DNA of 39,733 nt from NCBI RefSeq assembly GCF_004684775.1, contig NZ_SRIC01000045.1:1-39733 (forward strand). Direction: 5' to 3'. Below are positions 7,072 to 14,369 of this stretch, piece after piece (position 1 is the first letter of the stretch; each line of letters starts with the position of its first letter). The notes below the pieces were generated by a model. It saw nothing but the letters and a program-made list of their open reading frames with translations. It did no database searches and was not told the origin of the DNA. Made by a program: the position numbers and the translations under genes. Origin of the DNA: Streptomyces sp. MZ04. Lineage in GTDB: Bacteria > Actinomycetota > Actinomycetes > Streptomycetales > Streptomycetaceae.

Positions 7072-7919
7072 GCGGCGACCGCCTGTGTGGCGCGGCCGCG
7101 GGCGCGGACGACGGTGCGCTGGTGGCAGCCGAGTTGCTGTGCGATCTCGGCGGCGGACTTGCCCGCGGCGGTCAGCCGGGCGACACGCTGCGGGTCGGCG
7201 TACACCTTTGGTTTGGTGCTGGCCTTGGCCTCGCTGCGGTTCCCGTCATCGGGCTTGCAGTTGGGGTCGTCGATGTCGTCCCAGTCGAGGGGGCCGTGCC
7301 AGCATTCGTGGGCGGCGATGTTGCGGGCCATGGTCTGGGATGCCCTGGGTACGCCGTGGTTGCCGGGCTGCCAGGTCTGGATGGTGCGGTAGCCGTCGGC
7401 GACCTTTCGCGCGGTGGCTGCGGTGACGCGATCGGCCCTCGCCAGGTCGGTGAGTTGTCGAGGGTGGATGCCGAGGTGGGGGCCGAGCATGGTGAATGTC
7501 CAGCCCATCCAGACGAGGGCTTGGATGCGGCGTCGCGTGCCGGTGCCGTCGATGCGCGTGTGGGGGGTGGTGGGGGCCGCCTGTACTGGCACGTTGAGGA
7601 TCCGCTGGGCGACGTCGCGGCGTATGCGGTCGGCGCGCGGGTTGACGCCGTCGTAGATGATGCGGGCGATGGTCGCTGCGGAGACCCTGGCGAGTTTCTG
7701 GATCCGCGGGATGCTGTTGCCGGCTGCGCGGAGTGCGGCGATGTGCTGGCGGACGGGCTCGGCGTCGGTGAGGGGCTGCCAGGTGCCGTAGCCGACCTGC
7801 CGGTAACGGCGCCGCGAGTAGGCGGAGTTACGGGACCGGCACTCGGGGCGCTTACAGCCGAACTGCTTGACGCAGTACAGGCTCCGGTGGTGGGGAGCTT
7901 CGCGGACGGCGGTGGTCAC
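7068..7919 (-). CDS. Phage-type multi-HTH DNA-binding protein with N-terminal Cys motif
   Basis: A 283-residue protein from GTG 7919 (GTGA overlap with the preceding gene). Near the N-terminus there is CVKQFGCKRPECRSRNSAYS, a Cys/Arg motif also found in WhiB-neighbouring and phage HTH proteins. A middle HTH reads LRAAGNSIPRIQKLARVSAA, then TIARIIYDG. A second helical repeat carries WMGWTFTMLGPHLGIHPRQL. The C-terminal HTH reads RVARLTAAGKSAAEIAQQLG, then CHQRTVVRARGR. Proteins of this overall design are widespread in Streptomyces prophages and have no assigned biochemical function; they are probably sequence-specific regulators of the early region. It shares an operon with the PP-loop enzyme and the methyltransferase. 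Confidence 0.65.
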   Translation of the reverse strand: MTTAVREAPHHRSLYCVKQFGCKRPECRSRNSAYSRRRYRQVGYGTWQPLTDAEPVRQHIAALRAAGNSIPRIQKLARVSAATIARIIYDGVNPRADRIRRDVAQRILNVPVQAAPTTPHTRIDGTGTRRRIQALVWMGWTFTMLGPHLGIHPRQLTDLARADRVTAATARKVADGYRTIQTWQPGNHGVPRASQTMARNIAAHECWHGPLDWDDIDDPNCKPDDGNRSEAKASTKPKVYADPQRVARLTAAGKSAAEIAQQLGCHQRTVVRARGRATQAVAA

Positions 7920-8215
7920 AGTTCCTCCTTCCGGGGCTGGTTGGTGAGGCGGGTCCATTCGGCGTCGAGGTCTGCTTCGAGTTCCTCGAGGCCTTCGATG
8001 GCGCTGAGTTGCGGTTCGCCGCGGAGTTCGGCGGCTGCTCGTCGTTTGGCGGCGAGTGCGCGCCTGCGGGCTGTGACGGTGCGGCGGTCGGCGGCGTAGT
8101 TGCAGAGCCGGACGAGACCGCGGCCCAGCAGTACGACGGCGGCTGCGCCAGCGAGGCCGGGGCCGAGGGTGACGGTGGCTTGGTGGCCCCAGTAGGCGGC
8201 GTCGATGACCGTCAC
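7916..8215 (-). CDS. Small single-pass membrane protein, unknown function
   Basis: A 99-residue protein from GTG 8215 (GTGA overlap with the PP-loop gene stop). Residues about 8-35 (WGHQATVTLGPGLAGAAAVV, then LLGRGLVRL) form one hydrophobic segment. A basic and then acidic cytoplasmic tail follows, probably coiled-coil (ARRRALAAKRRAAAELRGEP, then GLEELEADLDAEW). The short N-terminus and the positive residues after the segment suggest the C-terminus is inside. No family was recognised. Its location between a PP-loop enzyme and an HTH gene gives no specific role. Confidence 0.6.
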   Translation of the reverse strand: MTVIDAAYWGHQATVTLGPGLAGAAAVVLLGRGLVRLCNYAADRRTVTARRRALAAKRRAAAELRGEPQLSAIEGLEELEADLDAEWTRLTNQPRKEEL

Positions 8216-9018
8216 GTCATGCACCACCCTGAGTCGCAGGCACCATCGGCCTCGTCGAACATCGGGAGCAGATCGACGCCGTCGGGGATTGCCTGACGCA
8301 GCGGCTTGTTGAACCGGGTCAGGAAGACGTGGTCCTTGCCGAGTTCGTCGCGGCGCCGGTTGAGGAGTTCCTCGAGTTGGCAGGACTTCTCGAACAGCTC
8401 GGGCTCGTCGCGGCGCTGGTCGTGCCAGGTCTCCGGCCGGTGGAACGGGCAAAAGTAGCAACTGCTCTTGGGTGGTACGGGGAGGCCTGCCTCGCGGATG
8501 ATGCGGGCGCAGTCAGTACGGCGCAGGCCGAGGTCAAGTAGCGGATAGACGATCCGCTCATGCGGCTCAGTGCGCCGGTTGTTGGCCCTATGGATCTCGT
8601 CGACCGAGATGCCGATGCCTATCGTTGCCGGGTCCTTCGCGGTTGCGCCGCGCCTCTTCAGTTCCTTGCCGATCACCTTGATCTTGAAGTCGGCGGTGCA
8701 CGAGCGCTGTCCGGGCGCTCCGTTGGACATGCGGACGGGGATCGGGAGCGACCGCGAGCCCTCGCGAGTGAGGCGCCCAAACAGCGTCTCGACGGTGCCG
8801 TCTCGCTTGACGCGGTCGAGGACAGTCAGCTCTAGGCCGTGCTCGGCGGCGAAGGGCCGTGCGTACTCCTGGATGTACCGGAGCGTGCCGGGGTTCTCGG
8901 AGTCGTCTCCGACGTTCGCCATGAGGAAGGTGCGGAAGTCGATGCGCTGCTGAGCTGCGAGAACGAGGAGGGCAGTGGACTGGACGCCTCCGCCGTAGCT
9001 GATCGAACGGATGCCCAT
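8212..9018 (-). CDS. PP-loop ATPase, phage-type PAPS-reductase-like (DndC/CysH-like) protein
   Basis: A 268-residue protein from ATG 9018, sharing one base with the upstream stop. The N-terminal SYGGGVQSTALL (7-18) is the PP-loop that binds ATP or an adenylylated substrate in the adenine-nucleotide alpha-hydrolase superfamily. Further conserved points are QRSCTADFK (C107) and SSCYFCPFHRPETW (C187, C190), the CxxC motif shared by phage PAPS-reductase-like proteins and resembling DndC/QueC-type sites. The tail has CDSGWC. True CysH has a different C-terminal ECGLH motif, absent here, so assimilatory sulfate reduction is unlikely. Thiolation, nucleotide modification or tRNA/DNA editing are the options suggested by the family. 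It lies in the same unit as the atypical methyltransferase. Confidence 0.75.
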   Translation of the reverse strand: MGIRSISYGGGVQSTALLVLAAQQRIDFRTFLMANVGDDSENPGTLRYIQEYARPFAAEHGLELTVLDRVKRDGTVETLFGRLTREGSRSLPIPVRMSNGAPGQRSCTADFKIKVIGKELKRRGATAKDPATIGIGISVDEIHRANNRRTEPHERIVYPLLDLGLRRTDCARIIREAGLPVPPKSSCYFCPFHRPETWHDQRRDEPELFEKSCQLEELLNRRRDELGKDHVFLTRFNKPLRQAIPDGVDLLPMFDEADGACDSGWCMT

Positions 9019-9356
9019 CAGGCGGCCTCCGTCCGGTCTGCGTCGGTGCGCTTGCGGTAGACGGCGACGGGGTGGCCTTTGGTGGACGGCGAGGTCGACG
9101 GCACGTAAGTCCTGGTGTGGATCAGGTAGTTGTGGCTCATGCCGCGCAGGACGCCGGGGAGGACTCCGCCGGCGACATCGGGCAGGAGATCCCGCAGGTC
9201 GTTGGCAGTCACGGTGTCGTGGTCGCGCATCCAGATGAGGACGGCCTGGGCAACGACGTTGCGGTCCCAGGCGGAGGCCTGGCGGACGAGTTGGGCGAGG
9301 GTCTTGTCGCGGGCGTCACCGGCGACCTGTTCGGCGAGCGTGAGGCGCTTGCTCAT
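9018..9356 (-). CDS. Winged-helix-like small protein
   Basis: A 112-residue protein. I chose ATG 9356 (MSKRLTLAEQVAGDARDKTL), which overlaps the upstream stop by four bases. Residues about 35-100 (NVVAQAVLIWMRDHDTVTAN, then DLRDLLPDVAGGVLPGVLRG, then PVAVYR) have the alternating helices and terminal hairpin of a winged HTH of the kind that asks whether a step can be repeated per strand. No catalytic residues are evident. It probably binds DNA; the target is unknown. The following gene is the PP-loop enzyme. Confidence 0.55.
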   Translation of the reverse strand: MSKRLTLAEQVAGDARDKTLAQLVRQASAWDRNVVAQAVLIWMRDHDTVTANDLRDLLPDVAGGVLPGVLRGMSHNYLIHTRTYVPSTSPSTKGHPVAVYRKRTDADRTEAA

Positions 9357-9856
9357 GACGCGTTCTCCCGACGGTCGAGGTGGGCGAGCAGCGGTCCGGA
9401 GTCGAGGCGGCCGTCTTCGTCTTCGAGGGCGGACAGGCTGTGGCAGCGGGCACACAGATGGATCTCCTTGAACTCGGCCCAGCCGTCGGGCACCCACGAG
9501 AAGGACCAAAGCGGGCGGGGCTGCTTGCAGCGTCCGCACCGGCCTTCGGGCGGCGTGGGGGACGGCTTCGGGCCGAGCTCGTGCAGGGCCGCTACTGCGG
9601 CTGCCGTGTCGTCGAGGACGCCGACGAGGTGGGCGGCGTGACCGATGCATGAGTTGCACCAGGACAGGCCGGTCGGGGGTTCGGCGGGTACCGGGTCGAG
9701 GATCACGGCCGGGGACTGGGTGACGCCCCAGCCGGGTGTCCCGCACAGCCCCTGCTTGCCTGCGAACTTGCCGTCCTCGCGGACGATGTGGAACTTCCTG
9801 ACCTGCTTCGCCCGGCGGCCCGTGGCGGCGTTGTAGCCGCGGTAGAAGGCCCTCAC
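9353..9856 (-). CDS. Zinc-binding protein of unknown function
   Basis: A 167-residue protein starting at GTG 9856 (GTGA overlap with the preceding gene). It contains three potential metal sites: WCNSCIGHAAH in the middle, and CGRCKQPRPLWSF plus LCARCHSLSALEDEDG in the C-terminal half. The latter pair forms a four-Cys cluster with a spacing of about 27 residues. The N-terminal part (VRAFYRGYNAATGRRAKQVR) is basic. No enzyme family was recognised; a nucleic-acid-binding zinc protein is the most conservative reading. Confidence 0.55.
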   Translation of the reverse strand: MRAFYRGYNAATGRRAKQVRKFHIVREDGKFAGKQGLCGTPGWGVTQSPAVILDPVPAEPPTGLSWCNSCIGHAAHLVGVLDDTAAAVAALHELGPKPSPTPPEGRCGRCKQPRPLWSFSWVPDGWAEFKEIHLCARCHSLSALEDEDGRLDSGPLLAHLDRRENAS

Positions 9857-10107
9857 GACGCGTCCTTCTTGGTCTCGGCGAGCTCCATACCGGCGGCGGG
9901 GCTGAAGGGGACGGCGCCGACGACCGGCCAGCTGGCCACGGTCTCGTCGGGCTCGTAACCGGTGGAGCCCCACCGGTCGGTGACCATCCAGCGGGCGGGG
10001 TGTGGCGGGGAGGGCCACAGGACGGCGAGGCGGGTGCCGTCCGGTGAGCGGCGGGTCGAGCCGATCAGGTCGGCGAGGTGGACGGTTCGAGCGGTCGGCT
10101 TGGTCAC
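9853..10107 (-). CDS. Hypothetical protein, first gene of a transcription unit
   Basis: An 84-residue protein starting at GTG 10107, preceded by GGAAGGAC at about 10 bases, a good Shine-Dalgarno. This is one of the few independent ribosome-binding sites in the early region. Contents: TRLAVLWPSPPHPARWMVTD, then RWGSTGYEPDETVASWPVV, a Trp- and Pro-rich beta-type domain with no family recognised. It follows a strong hairpin, so it likely opens the unit that runs down through the PP-loop and methyltransferase genes. Confidence 0.5.
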   Translation of the reverse strand: MTKPTARTVHLADLIGSTRRSPDGTRLAVLWPSPPHPARWMVTDRWGSTGYEPDETVASWPVVGAVPFSPAAGMELAETKKDAS

Positions 10108-10140
10108 GGTGGTGTCCTTCCGGGTGCGATGCTGGGTTAC

Positions 10141-10169
10141 GAGTCGGCCGCCTTGCCCGCGGCCGACTC
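10141..10169 (-). terminator. Hairpin terminator after the Gp3-like gene
   Basis: Perfect 10-bp arms GAGTCGGCCG / CGGCCGACTC with a 9-nt loop, 14 bases past the stop of the Gp3-like gene on the minus strand. It has no T-run, which is common for Streptomyces hairpin terminators. Confidence 0.65.
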
Positions 10170-10182
10170 GGGCGTGTGCGGG

Positions 10183-11127
10183 CTACGGGGCAGGGACTTG
10201 CGCGACGGCCGGCCAGCCGCCTTCGGGTTCGAGCTCGGCGTCGACCGGCTCGGCTTCCGCCTTCTTGCGGTCGGAGATCGCCTTGAGATCAGCAATCAGC
10301 TGGTCGTTGAGGTGTCCGGCGTTGAAGGCCTGCCGGTACACGTCGCCGACGTCGTCCGGCGTGAGGGCGCCTTCAGCGTGGGCCAGGTAGTCGGGGCGGC
10401 CCGCTTCGAGCGCGGGAACTGCCTGCGAAGCGCCCGGGTCCAGCGCGGTGGCCGCGTTCATCGGCCCGGCGAGGGCTTGGCGTGGGGTCACGCCGCGGAG
10501 TTCGACTACGACGACCGGGAACTTCTTCGTCTTTCCGTCGCGCACGACTTGCCGGGGTTCGATCCGCAAGGTCACGGGGACGAAGCCGCGGCCGTCGGTC
10601 CCGGCGAGAACCATGTCGACCATCCCGCCCCACTCGGATGCGGCGTAGAAGGAGTGGGTCTCGGCCCGCCACATGCCCATGCCGGACAGGTCGGGCAGCA
10701 TGACGTTGAAGCGGGACGTCGTCGAGCAGACGCGCCCCTTGGGCTGGGTGTGCCAGTCCTCGCCGAACTGGCGGGCGCACAGGCAGGGCTGGCGGGTGAG
10801 GAGTTCGGTCTGCCCGTCGCAGCGGCGCTGGCAGCCGCCTGCGGACCACATCTCGTTGTACTGGTTGAGCGGATCACCGGGCGTGATCAAAGCTTCGATC
10901 GATGACGACTTCGTGATGACGCGCCACTGCGTGATCGTCGAGTTGAGGGGCTGCCACTGCTCGGGTTCGCCGCCCCACAGCTTCGCGGCGGTGCCGACGT
11001 GCTCCTCACTGTGCGAGGTGACGACCCATGTGGCGGAGCGGACGGGCCGCTTGCCGTCGGTGTAGCCGGTGCGCAGGCGGCCGTGTTCGGCGGCGCGGCG
11101 CTGGATGTTGAGGAGCCGGGAGCCCAT
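10183..11127 (-). CDS. Gp3-like protein of the recombination-directionality-factor family (phage 'hydrolase or metal-binding protein')
   Basis: A 314-residue protein from ATG 11127, one base after the stop of the RecB-like nuclease. It opens MGSRLLNIQRRAAEHGRLRT, and the middle contains NQYNEMWSAGGCQRRCDGQT, then CLCARQ, then STTSRFNVMLPDLSGMGMWR, then ETHSFYAASEWGGMVDMVLA. These are the recurring blocks of a large actinophage family, to my knowledge grouped with the phiC31/phiBT1 gp3 recombination directionality factors. The Cys cluster probably binds a metal. In phiC31, gp3 switches a serine integrase to excision, but this element has a tyrosine integrase, so here the protein may have a separate DNA-metabolism role. 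Neighbours (nuclease, sliding clamp) favour replication or recombination. Confidence 0.7.
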   Translation of the reverse strand: MGSRLLNIQRRAAEHGRLRTGYTDGKRPVRSATWVVTSHSEEHVGTAAKLWGGEPEQWQPLNSTITQWRVITKSSSIEALITPGDPLNQYNEMWSAGGCQRRCDGQTELLTRQPCLCARQFGEDWHTQPKGRVCSTTSRFNVMLPDLSGMGMWRAETHSFYAASEWGGMVDMVLAGTDGRGFVPVTLRIEPRQVVRDGKTKKFPVVVVELRGVTPRQALAGPMNAATALDPGASQAVPALEAGRPDYLAHAEGALTPDDVGDVYRQAFNAGHLNDQLIADLKAISDRKKAEAEPVDAELEPEGGWPAVAQVPAP

Positions 11128-11128
11128 G

Positions 11129-11974
11129 TCAGGCCACCTTTCGGTAGTTGCGCCACCGGGCCGGGACGGGCTGGTCGGGGGCGAGGAGAGCCGGATAGGA
11201 GGAGGGGGCGGCGTGGTGCCACAGCGCGTTGACGAGCGCCCCGCGGAACGCTTTGTGGGCGTCGCGGCCGGCGGGCATCTCGACGAGCGCGTGGGACTTG
11301 GCCCGCAGGTTGAGGACTCCGGCCTTCTGGATCTCCGGCATGGGCTGCTCGGAGTCGTCGGGGAGCAGGACCGTCTCGCAGTAGCGGAGGGCGGCCAGTT
11401 GCTGGGTGTTCTCCGGGTAGACGGCCTTGGCGGAGCGGGTCGCCGACGTCTTGAAGTCGATCAGCCAGAGTTCGAGGGCGCGGTCTTCGCCGGTGGGCAG
11501 CCAGACCATGAGGTCGGCGGTTCCGGCGTAGCCGAGCCTTCGGTGCAGGCAGGTGATCTCGGCGGCGACGACGTGCTTGTCGATGTCGACGCCCCAGAAG
11601 CTGAGGAATCGCTCCAGCTGCACCAGGTAGGGGGCGACTTCGCGTTCGACGGCGAACGGCGCTCCGAGGAGCCGCTTCTCGGCGGCCTTGTGGATGAGGG
11701 TCCCGAGGTCGGACGCGGTGTCGCGGGCGACCTTGTGGATCTGCTTGAGCTGCTTGGTGAGCTCGGCCCGGTCGGTGATGGCCCGTCGGGCGACCTCCAT
11801 GCGGTGATCGAAGATCCATTCCAGGGTGACCTTGACGGCCCACGGCGCGAGCGCCCGCGTCTTGTTGACGGAGGTGTCGAGGACGTTGGTGACGGAGACC
11901 AAGTCGGGCCCGCCAGTGGGGTCGGTGTAGTAGCGGCCGTTCTCGGTCTCATGGGCGTGACGAGGGGCGGTCAT
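11129..11974 (-). CDS. RecB/Cas4-like PD-(D/E)XK exonuclease
   Basis: A 281-residue protein. ATG 11974 (MTAPRHAHETENGRYYTDPT) overlaps the preceding stop by four bases, and I chose it over an earlier in-frame ATG. The RecB nuclease pattern is clear: ASDLGTLIHKAAEKRL (His), GYAGTADLMVWLP (first Asp), LWLIDFKTSAT (second Asp and Lys), and ENTQQLAALRYC, the downstream QxxxY motif. Such proteins in phages replace exonuclease functions in recombination or degrade DNA ends; Cas4 relatives in CRISPR loci carry Fe-S cysteines that are not evident here. It is encoded between a sliding-clamp-like gene and the Gp3-like gene, consistent with a replication/recombination module. Confidence 0.75.
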   Translation of the reverse strand: MTAPRHAHETENGRYYTDPTGGPDLVSVTNVLDTSVNKTRALAPWAVKVTLEWIFDHRMEVARRAITDRAELTKQLKQIHKVARDTASDLGTLIHKAAEKRLLGAPFAVEREVAPYLVQLERFLSFWGVDIDKHVVAAEITCLHRRLGYAGTADLMVWLPTGEDRALELWLIDFKTSATRSAKAVYPENTQQLAALRYCETVLLPDDSEQPMPEIQKAGVLNLRAKSHALVEMPAGRDAHKAFRGALVNALWHHAAPSSYPALLAPDQPVPARWRNYRKVA

Positions 11975-12300
11975 GCGGCGGCCTCGGTGCAGGTCTCGCA
12001 GCGGCCTTGGAGGTCGAACGGGCCTGCGGTGCTGCCGCACTTGCAGCTGAGCGGCGCCTTGCCGGTGGCGATGGCCTGGAGTTTGGTGAGGCCTTCCTCG
12101 TCGTAGCGGGCCAGGTGCAGGGCCTCCGACAGGGCGGGGTAGGCGTCCCGGAGGATGGCCCGGTTCTGGAAGTCGGCGGCTTCAATGGCGGCCATCAGGT
12201 GCTGGGTGAAGCTGCCGGGCTGTGCGCCGCCTTGCCGGTCGTAGCGCCACAGGGCGTGGCGGGCGGTTTCCGCCGGGATGGTGGGGCTCGTGGTGCTCAT
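11971..12300 (-). CDS. Conserved phage-type protein with C-terminal zinc ribbon
   Basis: A 109-residue protein, ATG 12300. The helical body (HALWRYDRQGGAQPGSFTQH, then LMAAIEAADFQNRAILRDAY, then ALHLARYDEEGLTKLQAI) ends in CKCGSTAGPFDLQGRCETCT, a four-Cys ribbon. I recognise the body as a common Streptomyces prophage early protein, but I know no function. It overlaps the RecB-like nuclease by four bases and is the first gene after the hairpin at 12330-12367. Confidence 0.55.
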   Translation of the reverse strand: MSTTSPTIPAETARHALWRYDRQGGAQPGSFTQHLMAAIEAADFQNRAILRDAYPALSEALHLARYDEEGLTKLQAIATGKAPLSCKCGSTAGPFDLQGRCETCTEAAA

Positions 12301-12329
12301 GGTTCGGGCCTTTCGAGTAAGGGGTGCCG

Positions 12330-12367
12330 GGCCGCCGCCCCGCCAGGGGGTGGTTGGGGCGGCGGCC
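12330..12367 (-). terminator. Strong GC hairpin between the sliding-clamp and next genes
   Basis: Perfect 12-bp arms GGCCGCCGCCCC / GGGGCGGCGGCC with a 14-nt loop, 54 bases past the sliding-clamp-like stop on the minus strand. It may terminate or attenuate transcription. The rest of 12301-12421 shows nothing else. Confidence 0.6.
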
Positions 12368-12421
12368 TCGGCTGCGGCGGAGCTGGGGGTTGCTCTACGC
12401 CGCGCTTATGGGGGTTGTGGA

Positions 12422-13450
12422 TCAGGCGGCTGTTGCGCTCTGGGCGGGCTTCTCCTCGGCCCGCTTCTTCAGGTGGGCTTCGTATTCGTCGTGCCAGGCC
12501 TGCGGGTCATGGCCAGCCTTCTCGGCGGCGTCCCAGGCCCATTCGCCGATCTCGCCGGACTCGAGCTGCTCGTCGACGTCCGCGAGCGTGTGGCGCAGCA
12601 GGTCCGGCGCTGCCGTCTGCATTGCCTTCAGTAGCCGGTACGCCATCCATGCGCGGCCTCCGGCGAGGGCGTATGCGGCCAGTGCGCCGGAGTCTCCAGT
12701 GGCGAGCCGGAACATGTCGGACGTGGAGCGCAGCACCTGTTGCAGGAGATCCGCTGCCGCGTCGTCGACGAACCGGTCCTTCTCGTCGAGCTCGGCCGCC
12801 TCCCAGTGGTGCAGGGTCTGGTCCTGTTCGACCTTGTCGCCTCCTCCGAGGCTGTCCGCCCAGTCGGCGTGCGCCTCGGCGATCCCGAAGTCGCCCTTCA
12901 CGCGGGTGGGCATTTGCAGGCCGAGGAAGCCGTGGCCGATGACGACGAGCGGCTTCTCAGGTGCGGGCTGCCATGTGTGGATGTCGCGGGCGACCTTCTC
13001 CCAGCGGGCGAGCTGCTCGGACAGGAAGCCGCTGTACGGGGCGCCACTCGACTCGTACTCCAGCGCGGTGCGGACGAGGCCGCGCCAGTCGGGGAAGTCG
13101 AGCGTGCTGGCGGCGATGACGAGTGTGCTGGTGCCACTGGTGCAGGTGATGCTGTCGGCGCCGGGCGACAGGTGCACGTTGCTTTCGCCGTTGAGGGTGT
13201 CCGTCCAGGATGCAAGTGCGGGGAGCTCGGTGATCCGCACGGTGAGTGCCCAGGTGGGGTCGTTGCTGCGGAGGCGTTCGCGGGCGACGGCCACGGTGAA
13301 GCGGTCGGTGGCGACGGCGTGGAGGTGGCGGCCGTCCGAGTCGAGGTGGACTCCCTGGATCGCGGCGTAGCCGGAGTGGCGGCCGACATGCGGGGCGGCC
13401 TTCCGGAGTAGCTCGTTCAGTTGATATGCGGTGAGGGTTGTGGTCGTCAC
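12422..13450 (-). CDS. DNA polymerase III beta-subunit-like sliding clamp (phage type)
   Basis: A 342-residue protein starting at GTG 13450, with AGGAGA seven bases upstream. The N-terminal half shows the beta-clamp signature: LNELLRKAAPHVGRHSGYAA, then IQGVHLDSDGRHLHAVATDR, then FTVAVARERL, then LVIAASTLDFPDWRGL. This corresponds to the DnaN strand pattern (GVxLxxxxGxLxxxATDxxRxAxxR, then FPDxxxL). The C-terminal third is different: acidic and helical (RFVDDAAADLLQQVLRSTSD, then WAYRLLK-like). A divergent clamp would tether the host or an element polymerase during element replication. Bacterial DnaN is about 370 residues and is not expected in a prophage, so this is an element-encoded paralogue. 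Confidence 0.75.
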   Translation of the reverse strand: MTTTTLTAYQLNELLRKAAPHVGRHSGYAAIQGVHLDSDGRHLHAVATDRFTVAVARERLRSNDPTWALTVRITELPALASWTDTLNGESNVHLSPGADSITCTSGTSTLVIAASTLDFPDWRGLVRTALEYESSGAPYSGFLSEQLARWEKVARDIHTWQPAPEKPLVVIGHGFLGLQMPTRVKGDFGIAEAHADWADSLGGGDKVEQDQTLHHWEAAELDEKDRFVDDAAADLLQQVLRSTSDMFRLATGDSGALAAYALAGGRAWMAYRLLKAMQTAAPDLLRHTLADVDEQLESGEIGEWAWDAAEKAGHDPQAWHDEYEAHLKKRAEEKPAQSATAA

Positions 13451-13477
13451 AGAGATCTCCTGGGATGCTGGTGGGGT

Positions 13478-13507
13478 CCCCGCCTGCTATCACCGGGCGG
13501 GGGTTTT
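13478..13507 (+). terminator. Hairpin with T-run (plus orientation) upstream of the sliding-clamp gene
   Basis: Stem CCCCGCC / GGCGGGG (7 bp) followed by TTTT on the plus strand. No plus-strand gene feeds it, so it may act on antisense transcription or, without a T-run, as a leader hairpin on minus. Confidence 0.5.
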
Positions 13508-13560
13508 CGTTTGGTGGCCGGGCTCGCTGGCCGCAGTCACATCCAGCGGCCCGGCCGGTC

Positions 13561-13824
13561 CTAGGGGGCGAAGGCGGCGGTCATCGCGTCGCAGGACGGG
13601 CGGAGCAGCGCGGGGCTTTCTCCACCGCGGGCCAGGTAGTGGTCGGTGTCGCTGCGCGGGCAGACGATGCGGTCGTCGGCCAGGCGCAACCAGTCGGAGT
13701 CGCTGACGTGGTCGAGGGCGAGAGCCGGGGTGTCGTCCCAAGCCCAGTAGTCGCCGTGCTCGTCGAATTGGAGGCGGCACACGTCGCAGGTAGCGATGTG
13801 GAACGTCCGGGTCATGACCGCCAT
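13561..13824 (-). CDS. Hypothetical protein with Cys motif
   Basis: An 87-residue protein. ATG 13824 (MAVMTRTFHIATCDVCRLQF) shares a base with the upstream stop (TGATG), and AAGGGGG lies 7 bases before it. N-terminal CDVC and a later C pair (VCPRSD, LRPSCDA) suggest a metal site. The middle segment GDYWAWDDTPALALDHVSDS resembles small zinc proteins encoded by actinobacterial elements. No function is assignable. It is the last gene of the long 13.5-17.9 kb unit. Confidence 0.55.
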   Translation of the reverse strand: MAVMTRTFHIATCDVCRLQFDEHGDYWAWDDTPALALDHVSDSDWLRLADDRIVCPRSDTDHYLARGGESPALLRPSCDAMTAAFAP

Positions 13825-14369
13825 CAGGTCACCCCCTTCGTGGTGCCGAGCGGCTGTGTGTCGTCGACGCCCCAGCTGGCGGCCCGCGGCTGGCCGGGGT
13901 CGGCGGAGGCGCCGGACGTCGACACGCGGATGACAGGGCCGAGCGCCTCCCAAAGGGGGCGGACGTCGATGGGCCCGGTGGCCTGGTCCTCGATCGCGGT
14001 GGTGTCGCGTTCCATCGGCGGGACGGTGACGGCTTCGGCGTTGGCCTTGTAGACGCGGAGCTCAGCGAGTTCGGCGGCGTCGGCTTCGCGGTCGGCGATG
14101 GCCTGGTCCCGGTCGGACTGCATGAGGCCTGCGGCGATCTCTGCCTCGGCGCGTTTCCGGCCTTCGTGCCGCCAGGCGTCGTACACCTGGTTGCGGTCGT
14201 CGATGAGGATGGCGAAGTAGTCGTCGGCGGCCATCTGCCGGTTCAACAGCTTCGCGTTGTCGGCCTGAACGGCGGCGAGGTGCTTCTCCAGGCGGGCGAT
14301 GCGGTCGTCGGCTCGGTGCCGGTTCGGCTGCTTGTCCCGTTTCCCGGGGATGAGATCGGTGAGGCTCAC
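13824..14369 (-). CDS. Coiled-coil protein, phage early region
   Basis: A 181-residue protein from GTG 14369 (GTGA overlap). Residues about 20-60 (ADDRIARLEKHLAAVQADNA, then KLLNRQMAADDYFAILIDDR) and 65-110 (RKRAEAEIAAGLMQSDRDQA, then IADREADAAELAELRVYKAN) are strongly helical heptad-like segments. The tail is Pro/Gly-rich and disordered. No catalytic motif is seen. It probably oligomerises, but the role is unknown. Confidence 0.55.
   Translation of the reverse strand: MSLTDLIPGKRDKQPNRHRADDRIARLEKHLAAVQADNAKLLNRQMAADDYFAILIDDRNQVYDAWRHEGRKRAEAEIAAGLMQSDRDQAIADREADAAELAELRVYKANAEAVTVPPMERDTTAIEDQATGPIDVRPLWEALGPVIRVSTSGASADPGQPRAASWGVDDTQPLGTTKGVT

Noticed and set aside
8212..9018. PP-loop protein considered as assimilatory CysH
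   Set aside because: It lacks the C-terminal ECGLH motif and has no sulfate-assimilation neighbours.
11129..11974. RecB-like nuclease considered as a CRISPR-associated Cas4
   Set aside because: No Fe-S cysteines, no cas1/cas2 and no repeat array in the window; phage recombination context explains it better.
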